Source: Pseudomonadota bacterium
GTDB lineage: Bacteria; Desulfobacterota; Binatia; Binatales; Binataceae
Assembly (NCBI GenBank): GCA_021325355.1
Contig: JAJPHI010000018.1
Coordinates: 124,001-188,000, forward strand
Length of the DNA: 64,000 nucleotides
Direction of reading: 5' to 3'
The position numbers were made by a program, and so were the translations under genes. Each line of letters begins with the position of its first letter. Within the stretch, counting starts at the first letter, position 1. This document shows, one piece after another, positions 1 through 8,387 of the stretch. The notes under the pieces were generated by a model. The model saw only the letters and a list, made by a program, of their open reading frames with translations. It was not told the DNA's origin and did not search any database.

Positions 1-705
1 GAGCGCCGGATCGAACTGCGGCATCACGACCATTTTGCGGCCGGTCCAGAGGTTGGTCATCATCGCCGTGGTGCCGGCGATATGGTAGAAGGGCGCGCAG
101 ACCAGAAACGCGCCGCGCTCGGTGCCGTCGGCCATCTCGACATTGGCGGTGACGTAGGCGGTGAAGTCGCGAAAGCTGAGCATCACGCCCTTGGGCAGCG
201 AAGTCGTGCCGCTGGTGTACATCAGGACCGAAACGTCCTCGTCCTCGACTTCGGCTTCGCCTTCGTCAACCTCGGCGCGGGCGAGCAGACCGGCGAGGCG
301 TTCAAGCTTGCCGTTGCCGTCGGCGATGGCGATGAGACGCGTGTTCTTGAGTTTGGGCGCGATCTTTTCCGCGAGATCGATATAGCGATCGCCGACCAGC
401 AGGACGCGCGCGCCGGCGGTATTGATCATGTACTCGAGTTCGGCTTCTTTGGCGCGGTAATTGAGCGGCAGGAAGGTCAGACCGGCCTTGGCGGCGCCGT
501 AGTAGGAAGCCACGTACAGATGCGAGTTGACATCGAGGGTGGCAAGTACTTCGCGCTGTTTGAGTCCGAGGCCCTTGAAGACCGTGCTCAGGCGTCCGAC
601 CAGTTCGTTAAGGGCGCTGTAGGTCAGGCGCTCCTGACCGAAGACCAGGGCCTCCTGATCGGGCACGATGGAAGCGGGAATCGAGACAAAGTTGACCGTG
701 TTCAT
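1..705 (-). CDS. Acyl-CoA synthetase (AMP-dependent ligase), C-terminus outside window
   Basis: Activates a carboxylic or fatty acid to its CoA thioester through an acyl-adenylate. The 235 visible residues run from the ATG at 703-705 through the N-terminal half of the adenylate-forming fold. The AMP-binding P-loop YTSGTTSLPKG is clear near residue 165, followed by the FYHIAG segment typical of acyl-CoA ligases; the rest lies before position 1. An AGGAG lies about a dozen bases upstream of the start. It begins 8 bp after the enoyl-CoA hydratase stop, so the two are probably one transcript for acyl-CoA breakdown or carboxylic acid activation. Chain length cannot be told from this part. Confidence 0.9.
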   Translation of the reverse strand, partial: MNTVNFVSIPASIVPDQEALVFGQERLTYSALNELVGRLSTVFKGLGLKQREVLATLDVNSHLYVASYYGAAKAGLTFLPLNYRAKEAELEYMINTAGARVLLVGDRYIDLAEKIAPKLKNTRLIAIADGNGKLERLAGLLARAEVDEGEAEVEDEDVSVLMYTSGTTSLPKGVMLSFRDFTAYVTANVEMADGTERGAFLVCAPFYHIAGTTAMMTNLWTGRKMVVMPQFDPAL

Positions 706-713
706 CTTTGCGT

Positions 714-1511
714 TTATCTCCTGCGCGTAGTCGACCGGGTCTGCCGGGCGGAACGGCCTTGCAGAACCGCGAGTCGGCGCGCCAAACGTTCCTCCAATTC
801 AAGGCCGGCGGCTAACGGACCGTTGAGACCTTCGGCGACCGCGCGCTTCGCCATCACGATGCATTCACGCGGTAGTCGGCTCAGCCGATCGGCCATTTGC
901 CAGGCCGTCTCATCGAGCGTCTCGCGCGGCACGACCTTGGCGACCAAACCTACAAATAAAGCCTGACGGGCGTCAATCCAACGGCCGGTGATACAGAGGT
1001 CAAGCGCCCATCCGGGTTTCAGCCGGCGCGGCGCGGTTTGGGTGCCGGCGACCCCGGGAATCATCCCGAGTCCGGTCTCGGGCAGGCAAAAGCGCGCGTC
1101 CTCGGCCGCGATAGCAACGTCGCACAGCAGCGCCATCTCCATCCCGCCGCCGACGGTAAAGCCGTGGACGGCGGCGACGGTCGGGATGGTCAGGGCCCGG
1201 AGCCGTCCCCAGACGTCGCGCCGAAAGCGGATCCATCGCGCGGCCACGGGCGAGGGCGCCTGGCCGAATTCACTGACGTCGCCGCCGGTTGAAAACGCAT
1301 TGCCGGCGCCGCGCAGGACCAGCGCGCGAAGCTCCGGATCGTCATGCGCGGCGCTCAACACTTCATAGAGCGCATCGCGCATCGCGACGTTATAGGCGTT
1401 CAGTTTGTCGGGGCGGTTAAGCGTCACCCAGGCGATATCGTCGCGCTTATCGTAAAGGACCGCCGGCTGGGGATCCGGCGGCGATGGCGGTGAGTCGTGC
1501 AACGGCGGCAA
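714..1511 (-). CDS. Enoyl-CoA hydratase/isomerase (crotonase family)
   Basis: A 265-residue crotonase-fold protein that probably hydrates or isomerises an enoyl-CoA. It has LNRPDKLNA near residue 31, the first oxyanion-hole segment AFSTGGD near 72, GGGMEMAL near 123 with a Glu at the first catalytic position, and LPETGLG near 144 with the second Glu. Both catalytic carboxylates therefore look intact, which favours hydratase activity over a degenerate member. It lies just upstream of the acyl-CoA synthetase in the same direction. The N-terminus starts with a Pro-rich stretch (HDSPPSPPDPQP), so the true start could be slightly later. The substrate is unknown. Confidence 0.9.
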   Translation of the reverse strand: MPPLHDSPPSPPDPQPAVLYDKRDDIAWVTLNRPDKLNAYNVAMRDALYEVLSAAHDDPELRALVLRGAGNAFSTGGDVSEFGQAPSPVAARWIRFRRDVWGRLRALTIPTVAAVHGFTVGGGMEMALLCDVAIAAEDARFCLPETGLGMIPGVAGTQTAPRRLKPGWALDLCITGRWIDARQALFVGLVAKVVPRETLDETAWQMADRLSRLPRECIVMAKRAVAEGLNGPLAAGLELEERLARRLAVLQGRSARQTRSTTRRR

Positions 1512-1553
1512 GGATAGGCGAGGCCGGAATGTCTCAGCAGGCCATTCTTCGGG

Positions 1554-3107
1554 TTAATCGGCGCCGGGAGCGCCGGCACTCGAAGCTATCACCGGTCGGC
1601 CACGTTCATAAATCACCCGCCCGCCGATAAGCGTCAGATCGATCGGCAGATGCGGCAATTCATGCGGTGCGACGGTCGTCGGATCGGTGGGCATGACGAT
1701 TAAATCGGCGAGCAGGCCCGGTGCGATCGCCCCTGCTTCAAGGCGTGAGAGTTGCGCGGCGGCGCTGACGAACAGGGCGGTCGCCGAGGTCGGATCGAGC
1801 GCTTCGTCGAGGCCGAGCTCATAGCCTTCCATCGAGATGCGCGAGATGGCGGCGGCGATCGCGGCGAGCGGTTTGGCCGGGGTCACTGGGGCATCGGTGC
1901 CGGCTGCCATACGGACACCGGCACCGAGCAGACTGCGGGCGCGATAGAGGTAGGGCAGCAGGCCGGGATCGGCGGCGTATTTCATCCCACGGTAGTAAAG
2001 GAAACCGGGATTGGTCACGACCCAGCTTCCGGTCGCCGCCAGCCGTTCCGGATATTCGGGCGGGATGAGGCCGCCGTGCTCGATCCGGCACGTCGTCCGG
2101 GCAAGGGCTTTGGGTCCCAGCCGTTCGCGCGCCGCCTCGATTGCCCCGAGCGCCGCGTCGAGCTCCTCGACCTCGGTACAATGGAAGGCGCAGTCAACCT
2201 CCTGGGCGAGCGCGTCGGCGACGGTTTTGGCGAGCTGGCGCGGCTCCCAACGGTGGACGTCGGTGAACTTGATCGCCGCGAGCCACACGCCGCGTTCTTC
2301 GCTCTGCCGGCGCAGCTCGGTCGCCGTGGCGACACAGTGGGGACCGGCCATCAGCGCGGTATGCTGCAGGATGGCGCCACTGGCAATGAGGTCGGCAAAC
2401 AGGGCGAAATCCTGCGGACCGTTGCGCACGGTGGCATCGGTAAAGGCGGTGATTCCGGCGGCGGCCAGTTCGCGGCTGAAAACCCGCGCGCGCGCCTCGA
2501 CTTCGGCGGCGGTAACCCGCGGCAGGCGCGAGCTGATCCATTCTTCCATCCCGACGACCAGTCCGGTGAGCCGTCCGTTGCGGTCGCGATAGAGGGTCGC
2601 GCCGGCGGGTGGTTCGAAGTCGGGCCGTTCGAGTCCCAAAAGACCGATGGCGCGCGAATTGAGCCACGAAGCGTGCAGCGTCTGATGGCGCAGGCGCAGC
2701 GGGTTTTTGGGCGTGGACTGATCGAGTTCGGCGCGCGTCGGTCCGCGCCCTTCCTGCAACAGGGCTTCATCGCAACCAAACGCGCGCATCCAGTTGCCCG
2801 GCGGAATCCGTCCCGCGGCAATCCGCAGGTCGGCAAGCAGATCGGCGATAGTGCGACCGCGCGACACAGCGATACCGGCGGTCGCTGCGGCGGCTTCCAT
2901 GAAATGCAGATGACAGTCGACAAAGCCGGGGGCGACGGTGCGGCCGTTGAGCCGGATCAGATGGGTACGCGGCCCCACCAGCGCCTTCAGCTCACTGAAG
3001 CGCCCATGTGCGGTGATGCGTCCGTTGGCAATCGCGACGGAATCACTTTCGGCATGTCCCGCCACCACACCGTCGTGCAGCACCAGGTCAGCTTTTTCGA
3101 CCGACAT
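1554..3107 (-). CDS. Amidohydrolase family 3 (YtcJ-like) metal-dependent hydrolase
   Basis: A 517-residue cytosolic metallo-hydrolase of the amidohydrolase superfamily. An N-terminal beta-domain (DLVLHDGVVAGH) leads into GFVDCHLHF with the metal-binding HxH. Later come the HCTEVEEL and CRIEHGG histidine segments and GTDAPVTP with the final catalytic Asp, followed by the C-terminal ADLIV beta-strand typical of family 3. Family members act on cyclic or linear amides, but the substrate is not predictable. The ATG at 3107 (MSVEKADL) is preferred over an in-frame GTG at 3134; neither has a strong ribosome-binding site. It is separated from the enoyl-CoA hydratase by 42 bp, so cotranscription is possible. 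Confidence 0.88.
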   Translation of the reverse strand: MSVEKADLVLHDGVVAGHAESDSVAIANGRITAHGRFSELKALVGPRTHLIRLNGRTVAPGFVDCHLHFMEAAAATAGIAVSRGRTIADLLADLRIAAGRIPPGNWMRAFGCDEALLQEGRGPTRAELDQSTPKNPLRLRHQTLHASWLNSRAIGLLGLERPDFEPPAGATLYRDRNGRLTGLVVGMEEWISSRLPRVTAAEVEARARVFSRELAAAGITAFTDATVRNGPQDFALFADLIASGAILQHTALMAGPHCVATATELRRQSEERGVWLAAIKFTDVHRWEPRQLAKTVADALAQEVDCAFHCTEVEELDAALGAIEAARERLGPKALARTTCRIEHGGLIPPEYPERLAATGSWVVTNPGFLYYRGMKYAADPGLLPYLYRARSLLGAGVRMAAGTDAPVTPAKPLAAIAAAISRISMEGYELGLDEALDPTSATALFVSAAAQLSRLEAGAIAPGLLADLIVMPTDPTTVAPHELPHLPIDLTLIGGRVIYERGRPVIASSAGAPGAD

Positions 3108-3192
3108 CGGTTCGCGGTTTGGCAACCCCCGCACCCTGGGGCGCGGGGGCTAAAGGCCGGCCTGTCCTGCGCAAGCCGGGCGATTCAATGAA

Positions 3193-3336
3193 TCAATCGG
3201 AAGAGGGAAGAGCCTTCGCCTCCTTGAGTTTCATCTCGAGGTCACAGCACTCGAGCGAACCGGTGCCGGCCTTGTTGCACAACACTTCGGTTCCACATTT
3301 TTCGCACATGTAGCGCTTGCCCAACGCATTCGCCAT
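3193..3336 (-). CDS. Desulforedoxin-like 47-residue metal-binding protein
   Basis: A very small protein with MCEKCGTEVL near residue 9 and LECCDLEM near residue 32. The pattern Cys-x2-Cys plus adjacent Cys-Cys is that of the desulforedoxin or N-terminal desulfoferrodoxin domain, which binds one iron or zinc through four thiolates. The start at 3336 is fixed by a perfect AGGAGG at 3344-3349, seven bases upstream, so a longer upstream in-frame reading is unlikely. It stands alone here without a desulfoferrodoxin or flavoprotein partner. It could be an electron carrier or simply a zinc-knuckle protein; the sequence does not decide. Confidence 0.82.
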   Translation of the reverse strand: MANALGKRYMCEKCGTEVLCNKAGTGSLECCDLEMKLKEAKALPSSD

Positions 3337-3421
3337 CGGCGAACCTCCTGGTGAAATCGTTTGAAACGGATATCTCTTAATTAGCAGATGTCGCGCTGAG
3401 CGTGAAACTGAGCCCGCCGTC

Positions 3422-4393
3422 TCAGGCAAACGGCACCTCGACCACGGTCGCCGCGAGCGCTCCCGCCGGAAGCTCGAGGGAGACGACGGTCCCGGGCGTC
3501 CACGCGCTATGGTGCAAAATGGCGAGTCCGATTACGGCGTGGCGCGGCGACCAGACGACGCTCGTCAGCATACCCACCGGCGCGGAATCGAGAAGCACCC
3601 GGCAGCCGCGCGGTGGCAGGTCTTCGGCGGCGATCCTGAGGCCCATCAGGCGGCGTTTGATACCGCCGCGCGCGGTGGCGCGCTCGACGGTCTCCTGGCC
3701 GATATAGCAGCCCTTGTCGAAGGAGATCTCGCGCTGAAAGGCGGCCTCGAGCGCGAGCGTGCGGTCGTTGGTATCGACGCCGACCAGCGCGAGGCCCTGC
3801 TCGACGCGGATAACCTCGAGGGTGGCGGGGCGCAGTTCGGCGCAGTGAACGGAACGCATCCGCGCCGCGAGCTCGGGCCAGCGCGCGCGTTCGACGATCG
3901 CGGTGAAGGCCGGCCGTCCAAAGCGCGGCAGGTTGGCGAGACCGCCGGCAGTATCCCAGCCCCACGCGACGGCCGGTGGCGCGAGGCCGAGTTCGCCCAG
4001 CGCCGCGGCGGCGCGCGGACCTTCGAGCGCGACCACCGCGAGCTGCGCCATTTCTTCCATCTCGACATCGTCGGCAACCAGGTAGCGGTCCAGATGGGCG
4101 CGGAGGGTCGGCCACAACGCGCGATTCAGTTCGAGCCATAGCGCGTCGGCGAGGCAGTAAACGAAGCAGTCGGCGATAAGATGCGCGCGGTCGGTCAGAA
4201 AGAGCGCGGGCGCCACCTGACCTACGCGCAAAGCCTTGATATTCGCCGTGCACATCCCGTGCATGAAGGCGACGCGATCGTCGCCGACCATTCGCACGAT
4301 CAGGCGATCCTCGAGCAGACAAAAACCCGCCTCGCGATCCAGGAGGGCGAAGTCGCGGGCGATCGCAGGATCGGTTGGTTGCTTCGAGTCCAT
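3422..4393 (-). CDS. ygfZ: Folate-binding protein YgfZ (GcvT-like)
   Basis: A 323-residue protein related to the glycine-cleavage T-protein. The family uses tetrahydrofolate to help maintain Fe-S enzymes such as MiaB. The diagnostic segment FDKGCYIGQE, with its conserved Cys, is present near residue 220, preceded by RVEQGLALVG and followed by ATARGGIKRRL. Length matches the family (about 320-330). The ATG at 4393 is chosen over a TTG four codons earlier. It is divergent from the secreted protein gene at 4470, leaving only about 76 bp for both promoters. Confidence 0.9.
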   Translation of the reverse strand: MDSKQPTDPAIARDFALLDREAGFCLLEDRLIVRMVGDDRVAFMHGMCTANIKALRVGQVAPALFLTDRAHLIADCFVYCLADALWLELNRALWPTLRAHLDRYLVADDVEMEEMAQLAVVALEGPRAAAALGELGLAPPAVAWGWDTAGGLANLPRFGRPAFTAIVERARWPELAARMRSVHCAELRPATLEVIRVEQGLALVGVDTNDRTLALEAAFQREISFDKGCYIGQETVERATARGGIKRRLMGLRIAAEDLPPRGCRVLLDSAPVGMLTSVVWSPRHAVIGLAILHHSAWTPGTVVSLELPAGALAATVVEVPFA

Positions 4394-4469
4394 AATCAAG
4401 TTCAACCCGGCGCCTAGGCGCGTGGTTTATTCTAGTACGGTTGCGCGCGCGCATATACTGGGCGCGCGT

Positions 4470-4931
4470 ATGTCGAGAGGTTATCGCGCGCGTTTTTGCA
4501 ACGGTCTCGTCGGACTGATTCTGCTGTTGTTCGCGCCAGCGTTCACGAAGGCAAATGCTAGCGGATCGGATAACGGCGCGGTCGTCGAGATACCGAGTCA
4601 CGGACCGGCCGTGCCGTCGCCGTCGAAGCGCCATCTGCCCGGTGCGCGGCTGGCGAACGCGCGCATCGAAATCCTCGAGGTCACCCGACTGGGTGCGGCG
4701 CCGCCAATCTATCGGGTGAGCGGACGGATCGACGGACCGGGCGTGACGCGCGCGGGAGTGTACCTCGACGGTCGGATGGTGCAGCCAATCGCGGTCAATC
4801 CGAATAGCTCGAGCCAGTTTTTCCGTGCGAATCTGATCGTTAGCGGCGGAGCTCTGACAGTGCGCGCCTATGGACCGGGCGAGGTTTATATCGAGCAGGA
4901 CGTACCGCTGCCGACGGCGTCGAACGATTGA
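4470..4931 (+). CDS. Secreted hypothetical protein
   Basis: A 153-residue protein of unknown function. It begins with a signal peptide: basic MSRGYRAR, a hydrophobic core LVGLILLLF and a likely cleavage after TKANA. The mature part has a low-complexity linker (HGPAVPSPSKRH), then a region of short beta strands such as IYRVSGRIDGPGV and LTVRAYGPGEV that suggests a small beta-sandwich. In-frame sequence extends upstream of 4470, but it is the antisense of YgfZ and lacks a signal, so the start at 4470 is preferred. No enzyme motif is visible. It is the first of a run of exported proteins. Confidence 0.6.
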   Translation: MSRGYRARFCNGLVGLILLLFAPAFTKANASGSDNGAVVEIPSHGPAVPSPSKRHLPGARLANARIEILEVTRLGAAPPIYRVSGRIDGPGVTRAGVYLDGRMVQPIAVNPNSSSQFFRANLIVSGGALTVRAYGPGEVYIEQDVPLPTASND

Positions 4932-5193
4932 CCGAGCCGCGCACTAGAACCTGAGTTCAGGCGGGCTAACCAAGAGGTAGTATGCCAGTGTCAAGCCAGT
5001 AGCATCTGAATTGACTAGGCATCCGTTGAGACGTTTGTGATGGCCAGTGCTTTAACTTCTGTTTAGCTTTTAGCTATCTTTCTTTCTGTTCCGGCTTTTT
5101 GTTGCGTTAATTGAAATTGCATTGCGTTCCGCTGGCGCATTCACTATCCCATTATCGATATGCTGACGGCTTAAGCGCCGAAAGGGGTTTTGA
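4932..5193. other. AT-rich intergenic region before the first collagen/propeller gene
   Basis: 262 bp without a credible gene, clearly richer in A+T than its surroundings, especially 5040-5190. It contains a TTGAAATTG element at 5111-5119 that recurs at the same distance in front of the paralogue at 6600. No terminator hairpin with a T-run is evident after the 4470 gene. Confidence 0.5.
5111..5127 (+). promoter_or_regulatory. Conserved upstream element, copy 1 (TTGAAATTG-N2-TTGC-N-T)
   Basis: TTGAAATTGCATTGCGT begins 83 bp before the ATG of the 5194 gene. A near-copy begins 84 bp before the start of the paralogue at 6600. The TTGC has the spacing of a sigma-54 -12 box relative to the first TTG, but the -24 GG is missing, so the responsible factor is not identified. 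Confidence 0.35.
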
Positions 5194-6357
5194 ATGAAGA
5201 AGGCATCGGTAATCACTGCGGTACTCGGGGGAGTGCCGTTGCTGCTCGGCTTGGCCAGTGTCGGCCCCGCGCAGGCACAGACGCTGGACGTTTGCGTCAA
5301 CAACAAGAACGGCAACGTAAGCTGGGTCTCCTCGGATAAGGGGAAGTGCAAGAAGAATCAAACGCTCGAAACCATCAACCAGCAGGGCCCTCCGGGACCT
5401 CCAGGGCCGCAGGGACCTGCGGGGCCGCAAGGACCTGCGGGACCGGCCGGGCTGGCCGTTAATCCGCTGCAGGTGGCGATCGGACGCTGGTATGGCGCCA
5501 ACCAGGTGGCCACCTTCTCGCCGGGCAATGGCACCAGCAGTTTTCAGGGGATGGCCTTCGACGGTCAGAATATGTGGATCGCCGACGAGGGCAATAACAG
5601 CGTGGTCGAGGTCAATGCGGCGACCGGTAACCTGGTCGGCACGTTTGCCGTTGGCACCAAGCCGGTAGCCGTGGCCTATGACGGTCAGCATATCTGGGTG
5701 AGCAACAACGGTTCGGACTCGGTCACGGAGTTAAACGCCGGCGACGGCAGCACCGCCGCCACCGTCACCGTCAGCGCGGCGCCTCAGGGCATCGTCTTTG
5801 ACGGCATCAATATCTGGGTTGCCCTGGTCGGTTCCAATGAAATCGCCCAGATTCCCGCGTCGCAGGCCAAGGTGCTGACCACGGTTACGGTGGGCAACGC
5901 TCCCTACGGGCTCGCCTTTGACGGCACCAACGTGTGGGTCACCAACAGCGGCGACAACACGGTCTCGGAGGTGGCGATCAAGACCGCGACGGTCAGCGGT
6001 GGACCGTTCAGCGTCGGCACGACGCCGCAGGGTATCGTCTTCGACGGCAATCACATGTGGATCGCCAATAACGGCTCGGCCAACGTGAGCGAGCTCAACG
6101 TTACCGACGGCTCGACGGTTACGGGAAGTCCGTTCGCGGTCGGCAACGGGCCGAGCGGAATCAACTGGGACGGGGCCCACATTATCCGGGTCGCCAATAC
6201 CAGCGACGGCACCGTGTCGGTTCTGAACGTGGCCACCGGTAGCCAGGTTGGAGTCGCGGTGAAGGTGCAGGGTCCGAGTCCCGCCACGCCGACCTATATT
6301 GGCTTTGACGGGATCAACGCGTGGGTGGCCGACGGGACCTCAGTCGCCAAGTTCTAG
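5194..6357 (+). CDS. Secreted collagen-like stalk plus YVTN/NHL seven-repeat beta-propeller protein
   Basis: A 387-residue exported protein. A signal peptide (about residues 1-29, ending AQA) is followed by a small two-Cys segment, VCVNNKNG...GKCKKNQ (31-56). Seven Gly-Pro-Pro/Gly-Pro-Gln/Gly-Pro-Ala triplets follow (about 66-87), then seven propeller repeats of about 40 residues. Each repeat carries FDG-x2-(I/V/M)W(V/I)-x-N-x-G. The triplets are expected to trimerise as a short collagen helix and the repeats to form one seven-bladed propeller, so the likely product is a trimeric surface adhesin or binding protein. No anchor (LPXTG, PEP-CTERM, autotransporter) is seen; the protein ends just after the last repeat. 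Function is inferred from architecture only. Confidence 0.85.
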   Translation: MKKASVITAVLGGVPLLLGLASVGPAQAQTLDVCVNNKNGNVSWVSSDKGKCKKNQTLETINQQGPPGPPGPQGPAGPQGPAGPAGLAVNPLQVAIGRWYGANQVATFSPGNGTSSFQGMAFDGQNMWIADEGNNSVVEVNAATGNLVGTFAVGTKPVAVAYDGQHIWVSNNGSDSVTELNAGDGSTAATVTVSAAPQGIVFDGINIWVALVGSNEIAQIPASQAKVLTTVTVGNAPYGLAFDGTNVWVTNSGDNTVSEVAIKTATVSGGPFSVGTTPQGIVFDGNHMWIANNGSANVSELNVTDGSTVTGSPFAVGNGPSGINWDGAHIIRVANTSDGTVSVLNVATGSQVGVAVKVQGPSPATPTYIGFDGINAWVADGTSVAKF

Positions 6358-6599
6358 CCTATCCTGACTGATGCCGGGGGCGTCGCCGACCTCGAAGCGA
6401 GGCGGCGGCGCCTCTGCAGCTTCGGCGAGCCCGCACTATCGGCAGGAAGCATCAAGATTGCGTCGGTTCAGCCATAGTGCTTCCTGCAATTGTCTGTTAA
6501 GTTTCATCCACTTTTTTGAAATTGTCTTGCCTTATAACTGCCCGACCAGTAACTCATTGGCATCTAGTTGTCTCCGTTCAATTCCAAAGGATTAGTCGA
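6358..6599. other. Intergenic region between the two collagen/propeller paralogues
   Basis: 242 bp. The first half is GC-rich with short inverted segments (GCGAGGCGGCGGCGCC), but no terminator-type T-run. The second half (from about 6460) is AT-rich and holds the second copy of the TTGAAATTG element. No gene is seen. Confidence 0.5.
6516..6532 (+). promoter_or_regulatory. Conserved upstream element, copy 2
   Basis: TTGAAATTGTCTTGCCT starts 84 bp before the chosen start at 6600, against 83 bp in copy 1. It matches copy 1 at 14 of 17 positions, in otherwise dissimilar flanking sequence. It is probably part of a shared promoter or operator. Confidence 0.35.
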
Positions 6600-8087
6600 A
6601 TGAGCAAAGTTTCGGTTCTCGCGACGGCACTCGGGGGGGTGTCGATGCTGTTGATTGCGCTCTGCGCTGGGGTGGCGCACGCCCAGGCGCCAAGTCCGCA
6701 GCCGACGCCGGCCGATATCTGCGTGAACAATAAAACCGGCAAGATAACTTTTCTTGCGGCGGGCAAGTCATGCACCAAGAAGCAGACTGAGTACGTGATC
6801 GGCGCGCAGGGGCCGGCGGGTCAGGGCTTTACCTTTTCAGGTGCGTGGAGCCCGTTTTTTTCCTACAGCCTCGATGATGTCGTGACCGACAGCGGCTCGA
6901 GTTACATCTCGGTCAGCAACAATAATCTCGGCAACGATCCGACGACCGACAACGGCGCGAACTGGCAGATCATGGTGGTCGGCGGCGAAGGGCTGCAGGG
7001 ACCCGCGGGGCCGCAGGGGCCGGCCGGTCCGCAGGGTGTTGCTGGACCCGCGGGACCGCAGGGACCCGCCGGAGCAACCGGACCGCAGGGGCCTCCAGGG
7101 GTCTCCGGACCGACCGGACCGCAGGGTCCGCAAGGGCCTACGGGGCCAACCGGTCCGGCCGGTCCGACCGGCCCTGCCGGACCCGAGGGACCGAGCGGCG
7201 TGGCCTTCAATCCGGTGGCGATCGGTACGCTTCATTGGTATCCCAACAATTCCGTCGTGACGGTCAATGTCGGCAATAATCCGGCGGGACTCTGCTTCGA
7301 CGGGACGAACGTCTGGGTCACCAATCAAAACGACGGCAGCGTGACGATCATCGATGCGGTGAGCGCCACCGTGGTAAACACCATCACCGGGGTCGGCAGC
7401 GGTCCCGTCGCCTGCGTTTACGACGGCCAGCATATCTGGGTGGCGAACAAAACCGGCAACAACGTCACTGAACTCAATGACAGCGACGGCTCGACGGTAA
7501 CCACGGTCACGGTCGGCAGCGCCCCGGCCGGTATCGCCTTCGACGGCACCAATATCTGGGTGACGAACAGCGGCTCGAATAACGTCTCGGCCTTCAGCGC
7601 GAGCAGCGGCAATACGGCGCTGAGCGGCAGTCCCTTTACCGTCGGCACGACGCCGCTCGGGATCGCTTTCGATGGGCAGAACATGTGGATCGCCAACAGC
7701 GGCAGCGCCAACGTGTCCGAGCTGTCGGGCAGCGGCAGCCTGCTGCAGACCATCGGTGTCGGCACGACGCCGACCGGAATCGCCTTCGACGGCGAGCACG
7801 TCTGGGTGACCGATGCCGGCTCTGGCGACGTCGTCGAAATCACCACCAAGACGGCGACGGTGCTCAATACGTTCAATAATATCGGTTCGTCGCCCGAGCC
7901 GGTGGTTTACGACGGGACCAAGATCTGGGTCGGCAACAACGGCGACAGCACGGGCAAGTTATTCAACGTCTTTGCGGGAACGCCGGTTACCGGCAAGCTG
8001 AATATCACGACGCCGACCGGCGCGGTCTTCGACGGCAACCACGTATGGTTCTCTAACGGCAACAGCAACACGGTGTCGAAGAACTAG
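6600..8087 (+). CDS. Secreted protein: carbohydrate-binding-like module, long collagen-like stalk, seven-repeat YVTN propeller
   Basis: A 495-residue paralogue of the 5194 product. The signal peptide ends near residue 27 (VAHAQA). The two-Cys segment ICVNNKTG...KSCTKKQ follows, then an inserted module at about 75-128 ([15 protein letters not shown]...SYISV...NWQIM). This module looks like the CBM5/12-type chitin- or sugar-binding repeats often found beside bacterial collagen repeats. About 22 Gly-X-Y triplets follow (130-200), then seven propeller repeats with the FDG...IWV-x-N-x-G signature to the C-terminus. The start at 6600 fits the signal peptide; an upstream in-frame ATG at 6516 would add a non-signal extension. 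A strong terminator follows. Likely a surface-exposed or released binding protein. Confidence 0.85.
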   Translation: MSKVSVLATALGGVSMLLIALCAGVAHAQAPSPQPTPADICVNNKTGKITFLAAGKSCTKKQTEYVIGAQGPAGQGFTFSGAWSPFFSYSLDDVVTDSGSSYISVSNNNLGNDPTTDNGANWQIMVVGGEGLQGPAGPQGPAGPQGVAGPAGPQGPAGATGPQGPPGVSGPTGPQGPQGPTGPTGPAGPTGPAGPEGPSGVAFNPVAIGTLHWYPNNSVVTVNVGNNPAGLCFDGTNVWVTNQNDGSVTIIDAVSATVVNTITGVGSGPVACVYDGQHIWVANKTGNNVTELNDSDGSTVTTVTVGSAPAGIAFDGTNIWVTNSGSNNVSAFSASSGNTALSGSPFTVGTTPLGIAFDGQNMWIANSGSANVSELSGSGSLLQTIGVGTTPTGIAFDGEHVWVTDAGSGDVVEITTKTATVLNTFNNIGSSPEPVVYDGTKIWVGNNGDSTGKLFNVFAGTPVTGKLNITTPTGAVFDGNHVWFSNGNSNTVSKN

Positions 8088-8121
8088 CGGTAGGGCGTAA
8101 ATCGCCCTCTTTAGCAGCAGT

Positions 8122-8159
8122 CCCGTCCCGCCGAGCATGCGCGGGACGGGATTTTTTTT
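8122..8159 (+). terminator. Rho-independent terminator
   Basis: A perfect 10-bp stem (CCCGTCCCGC at 8122-8131 with GCGGGACGGG at 8141-8150), a 9-nt loop, then A and eight Ts. It lies 35 bp after the propeller gene and should end its transcript. Confidence 0.93.
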
Positions 8160-8302
8160 CGCGCGTCAGACCGTCCGCCTCGTGAGGCGACCCTCCGCCA
8201 TCAAGCGCTAACTTTCTGCGAACTCCGGCTAGCGTCGGCATTTGCAAGTTTTCGTTCGTGCCAAGCATCAGTTTTTATCAAAGCTACGTTAAACTTCTTT
8301 GC

Positions 8303-8311
8303 TTAAAATTG
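8303..8311 (+). promoter_or_regulatory. Possible third copy of the upstream element (TTAAAATTG)
   Basis: TTAAAATTG begins 85 bp before the TTG start at 8388, close to the 83 and 84 bp seen for the two paralogues. The following TTGC is not conserved here, so this copy is weaker. Confidence 0.2.
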
Positions 8312-8387
8312 TTCCATGCTAAGATATTGCCTATTCAGTTGATTCTACGCACGACTGATAAAACAGCACTTTATGGGGAGATATCGC

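Noticed and set aside
1752-3191. 479-codon open frame on the plus strand
   Set aside because: It is antisense to the amidohydrolase, which has clear catalytic motifs; high GC keeps the opposite strand open.
6990-7200. Tandem DNA repeat or CRISPR-like array
   Set aside because: The periodicity is 9 bp and in frame, explained by Gly-X-Y codons of the collagen stalk.
5230-8080. Phage tail-fibre remnant
   Set aside because: Collagen repeats suggest it, but both proteins have Sec signals and no phage structural genes are present.
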